Of a DNA stretch of 64,000 bases, positions 63,148-64,000 are shown one piece after another (positions within the stretch are counted from its first letter, which is position 1; each line of letters begins with the position of its first letter). Below the pieces are notes generated by a model. That model was given only the letters and a program-made list of their open reading frames with translations, was not told where the DNA came from and ran no database searches. Where the stretch lies: NCBI RefSeq assembly GCF_032818155.1, contig NZ_CP102589.1, positions 1,102,001 through 1,166,000 of the forward strand, written 5' to 3'. Both the position numbers and the translations under genes were made by a program. Origin of the DNA: Niallia taxi. GTDB lineage: Bacteria > Bacillota > Bacilli > Bacillales > Cytobacillaceae.

Positions 63148-63225
63148 CTGCCTAAATAAAGCCAAAGCCAATATACTATATAATGGAACCATTATACAAT
63201 CAATTGGCTTTGGCATATAAGGCAG
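63148..63225. repeat. 78-bp nested palindrome downstream of hxlB
   Basis: Three stems are stacked: CTGCCT / AGGCAG (outer), GCCAAAGCCAAT (63161-63172) / ATTGGCTTTGGC (63203-63214), and TATAATGG / CCATTATA around a 2-base loop. It lies between hxlB and the SDR gene. It could terminate hxlAB transcripts or, as DNA, form a cruciform. TATAAT occurs on both strands in its core. Confidence 0.85.
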
Positions 63226-63236
63226 ACCTTTATTTT

Positions 63237-63794
63237 TTATTCCAAATTTGCATGCTTCCCATACATTGTATTGGAATCTAAATTTTTTACTTCCATGTAT
63301 TTTAAGATAACACTATCCAGTGTAAGCAGCATAAGCTGTTCAAATAATGAGCCCATCGGCTGAATTGTTTGGAAATCACTGTTTGTTTTATCCTTAGGTG
63401 ATCCAGGCAGCTTGATTGCTGAATCTGCAAGCCTTCCGATTGTAGATTCAGGGAAAATAGTGACAGCAATTACTTTGCCGCCAATACTTTTTGCCTTTTC
63501 TGCAATGGAGATAAGCCCTTTTGTTTCACCAGAACCAGTGCCGATAATCAATAAGTCTTCCTTTTCAAGGTTGGCTGTTACCGTTTCTCCGACAACATAT
63601 GCATCAATTCCCATATGCATCATTCGCATTGCAAATGATTTTAGCATAAAACCAGAACGGCCGGCCCCTGCAACAAAGACTTTTTTCGCTGACAGAATGG
63701 CTTCAACAAGGTTTTCAGTCTGCTCGTTTGAAATAAGCAAAGAGCCTTCCTTTAACTCAGTTAAGACCGTCTCCAAGTATTCCGTTGTGTTCAT
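63237..63794 (-). CDS. hxlB: 6-phospho-3-hexuloisomerase
   Basis: This 185-residue SIS-domain protein has FVAGAGRSGFMLKSFAMRMMHMG and IIGTGSGETKGLIS for sugar-phosphate binding, and a SDFQTIQPMGSLFEQ C-terminal helix typical of PHI. It converts 3-hexulose 6-phosphate to fructose 6-phosphate in the ribulose monophosphate pathway of formaldehyde fixation. It starts 5 bp after the hxlA stop, so the two are translated together. Confidence 0.95.
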   Translation of the reverse strand: MNTTEYLETVLTELKEGSLLISNEQTENLVEAILSAKKVFVAGAGRSGFMLKSFAMRMMHMGIDAYVVGETVTANLEKEDLLIIGTGSGETKGLISIAEKAKSIGGKVIAVTIFPESTIGRLADSAIKLPGSPKDKTNSDFQTIQPMGSLFEQLMLLTLDSVILKYMEVKNLDSNTMYGKHANLE

Positions 63795-63799
63795 GGTAA

Positions 63800-64000
63800 T
63801 TATCCTTGAACGATTAATTCTTTGAACTTAGCAGCAGTTTCACTTAAGTTATCTTGGCCAGTAATTCCGCCACCAACAATAACTAAATCAGGCTGTGCAG
63901 CAATAACCTCTGGAAGTGTATCTAGCTTAATTCCACCTGCTACAGCAGTTTTTGCGTTTTTCACAACGCTTTTGATTGCTTTTAAATCTTCGAAAGAATT
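63800..64000 (-). CDS. hxlA: 3-hexulose-6-phosphate synthase, C-terminal part (cut by window edge)
   Basis: The last 66 codons read in frame from the right edge to a TAA at 63800-63802. They include VVKNAKTAVAGGIKLDTLP and LVIVGGGITGQDN, the phosphate-binding end of the OMPDC-type barrel shared by HPS. HPS condenses formaldehyde with ribulose 5-phosphate. The gene continues beyond the window. It forms the hxlA-hxlB pair. Confidence 0.92.
   Translation of the reverse strand, partial: NSFEDLKAIKSVVKNAKTAVAGGIKLDTLPEVIAAQPDLVIVGGGITGQDNLSETAAKFKELIVQG

Overview
The window comes from a low-GC, spore-forming Bacillaceae chromosome. The best guess is the Niallia / Bacillus circulans neighbourhood, which is an inference from gene content and was not searched. 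Markers are a CdaS-type sporulation diadenylate cyclase, a bacterial NO synthase oxygenase, CsoR/CopZ/CopA, a catalase behind a perfect PerR box, YhcR/YhcS-type surface proteins, LicT-type antitermination, cre sites, strong Shine-Dalgarno sequences and frequent TTG/GTG starts. No rRNA, tRNA, CRISPR array, transposase or prophage gene was recognised.

Layout. 1-7.7 kb is a surface cassette: the 3' end of a giant cadherin-like repeat protein ending in a lamin-tail-like domain, a cohesin-domain LPKTG protein, and a sortase. 7.8-14 kb holds a chemoreceptor, zwf, a short NAD-type gnd, a luciferase-like monooxygenase and a nitroreductase with an MhqR-like operator. 14-18.7 kb has a soluble histidine kinase, a self-regulated LicT-type antiterminator, and an MFS exporter divergent from its TetR regulator.

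18.8-39.6 kb is a carbohydrate island. It contains a cellobiose/beta-glucoside PTS (IIB-IIA-IIC) with a GH1 phospho-beta-glucosidase, a CE7 deacetylase, a LacI regulator, and a GH36 alpha-galactosidase plus ROK kinase divergent from a CUT1 ABC importer without its own ATPase. A heterodimeric ABC exporter with a possible leader peptide follows, then an aldo/keto reductase with a second GH1 enzyme and a GntR/UTRA regulator. Several of these units carry promoter-proximal cre-like sites, so carbon catabolite control probably links them.

39.7-55.6 kb holds stress and housekeeping genes: a MerR/TipAS regulator, a GntR/FCD regulator, csoR-copZ-copA, a tiny repeat protein, an aldo/keto reductase, katA, aroK-aroD, an aldehyde dehydrogenase, nos, cdaS, an esterase and a short pyruvate kinase.

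56-62.4 kb is a second surface cassette: a 1800-residue YhcR-like nuclease with a duplicated 5'-nucleotidase module and an LPNTA sorting signal, followed by a class D sortase. The window ends in an SDR oxidoreductase and hxlB-hxlA (ribulose monophosphate pathway), with hxlA cut by the window edge.

Most promising for follow-up: the two surface cassettes (exact 570-bp repeats, lamin-tail domains in both, LPKTG and LPNTA signals each beside a sortase, duplicated nucleotidase), the possible leader-peptide control of the ABC exporter, and the 78-bp palindrome beside hxlB. No wholly unknown multi-gene system could be demonstrated.
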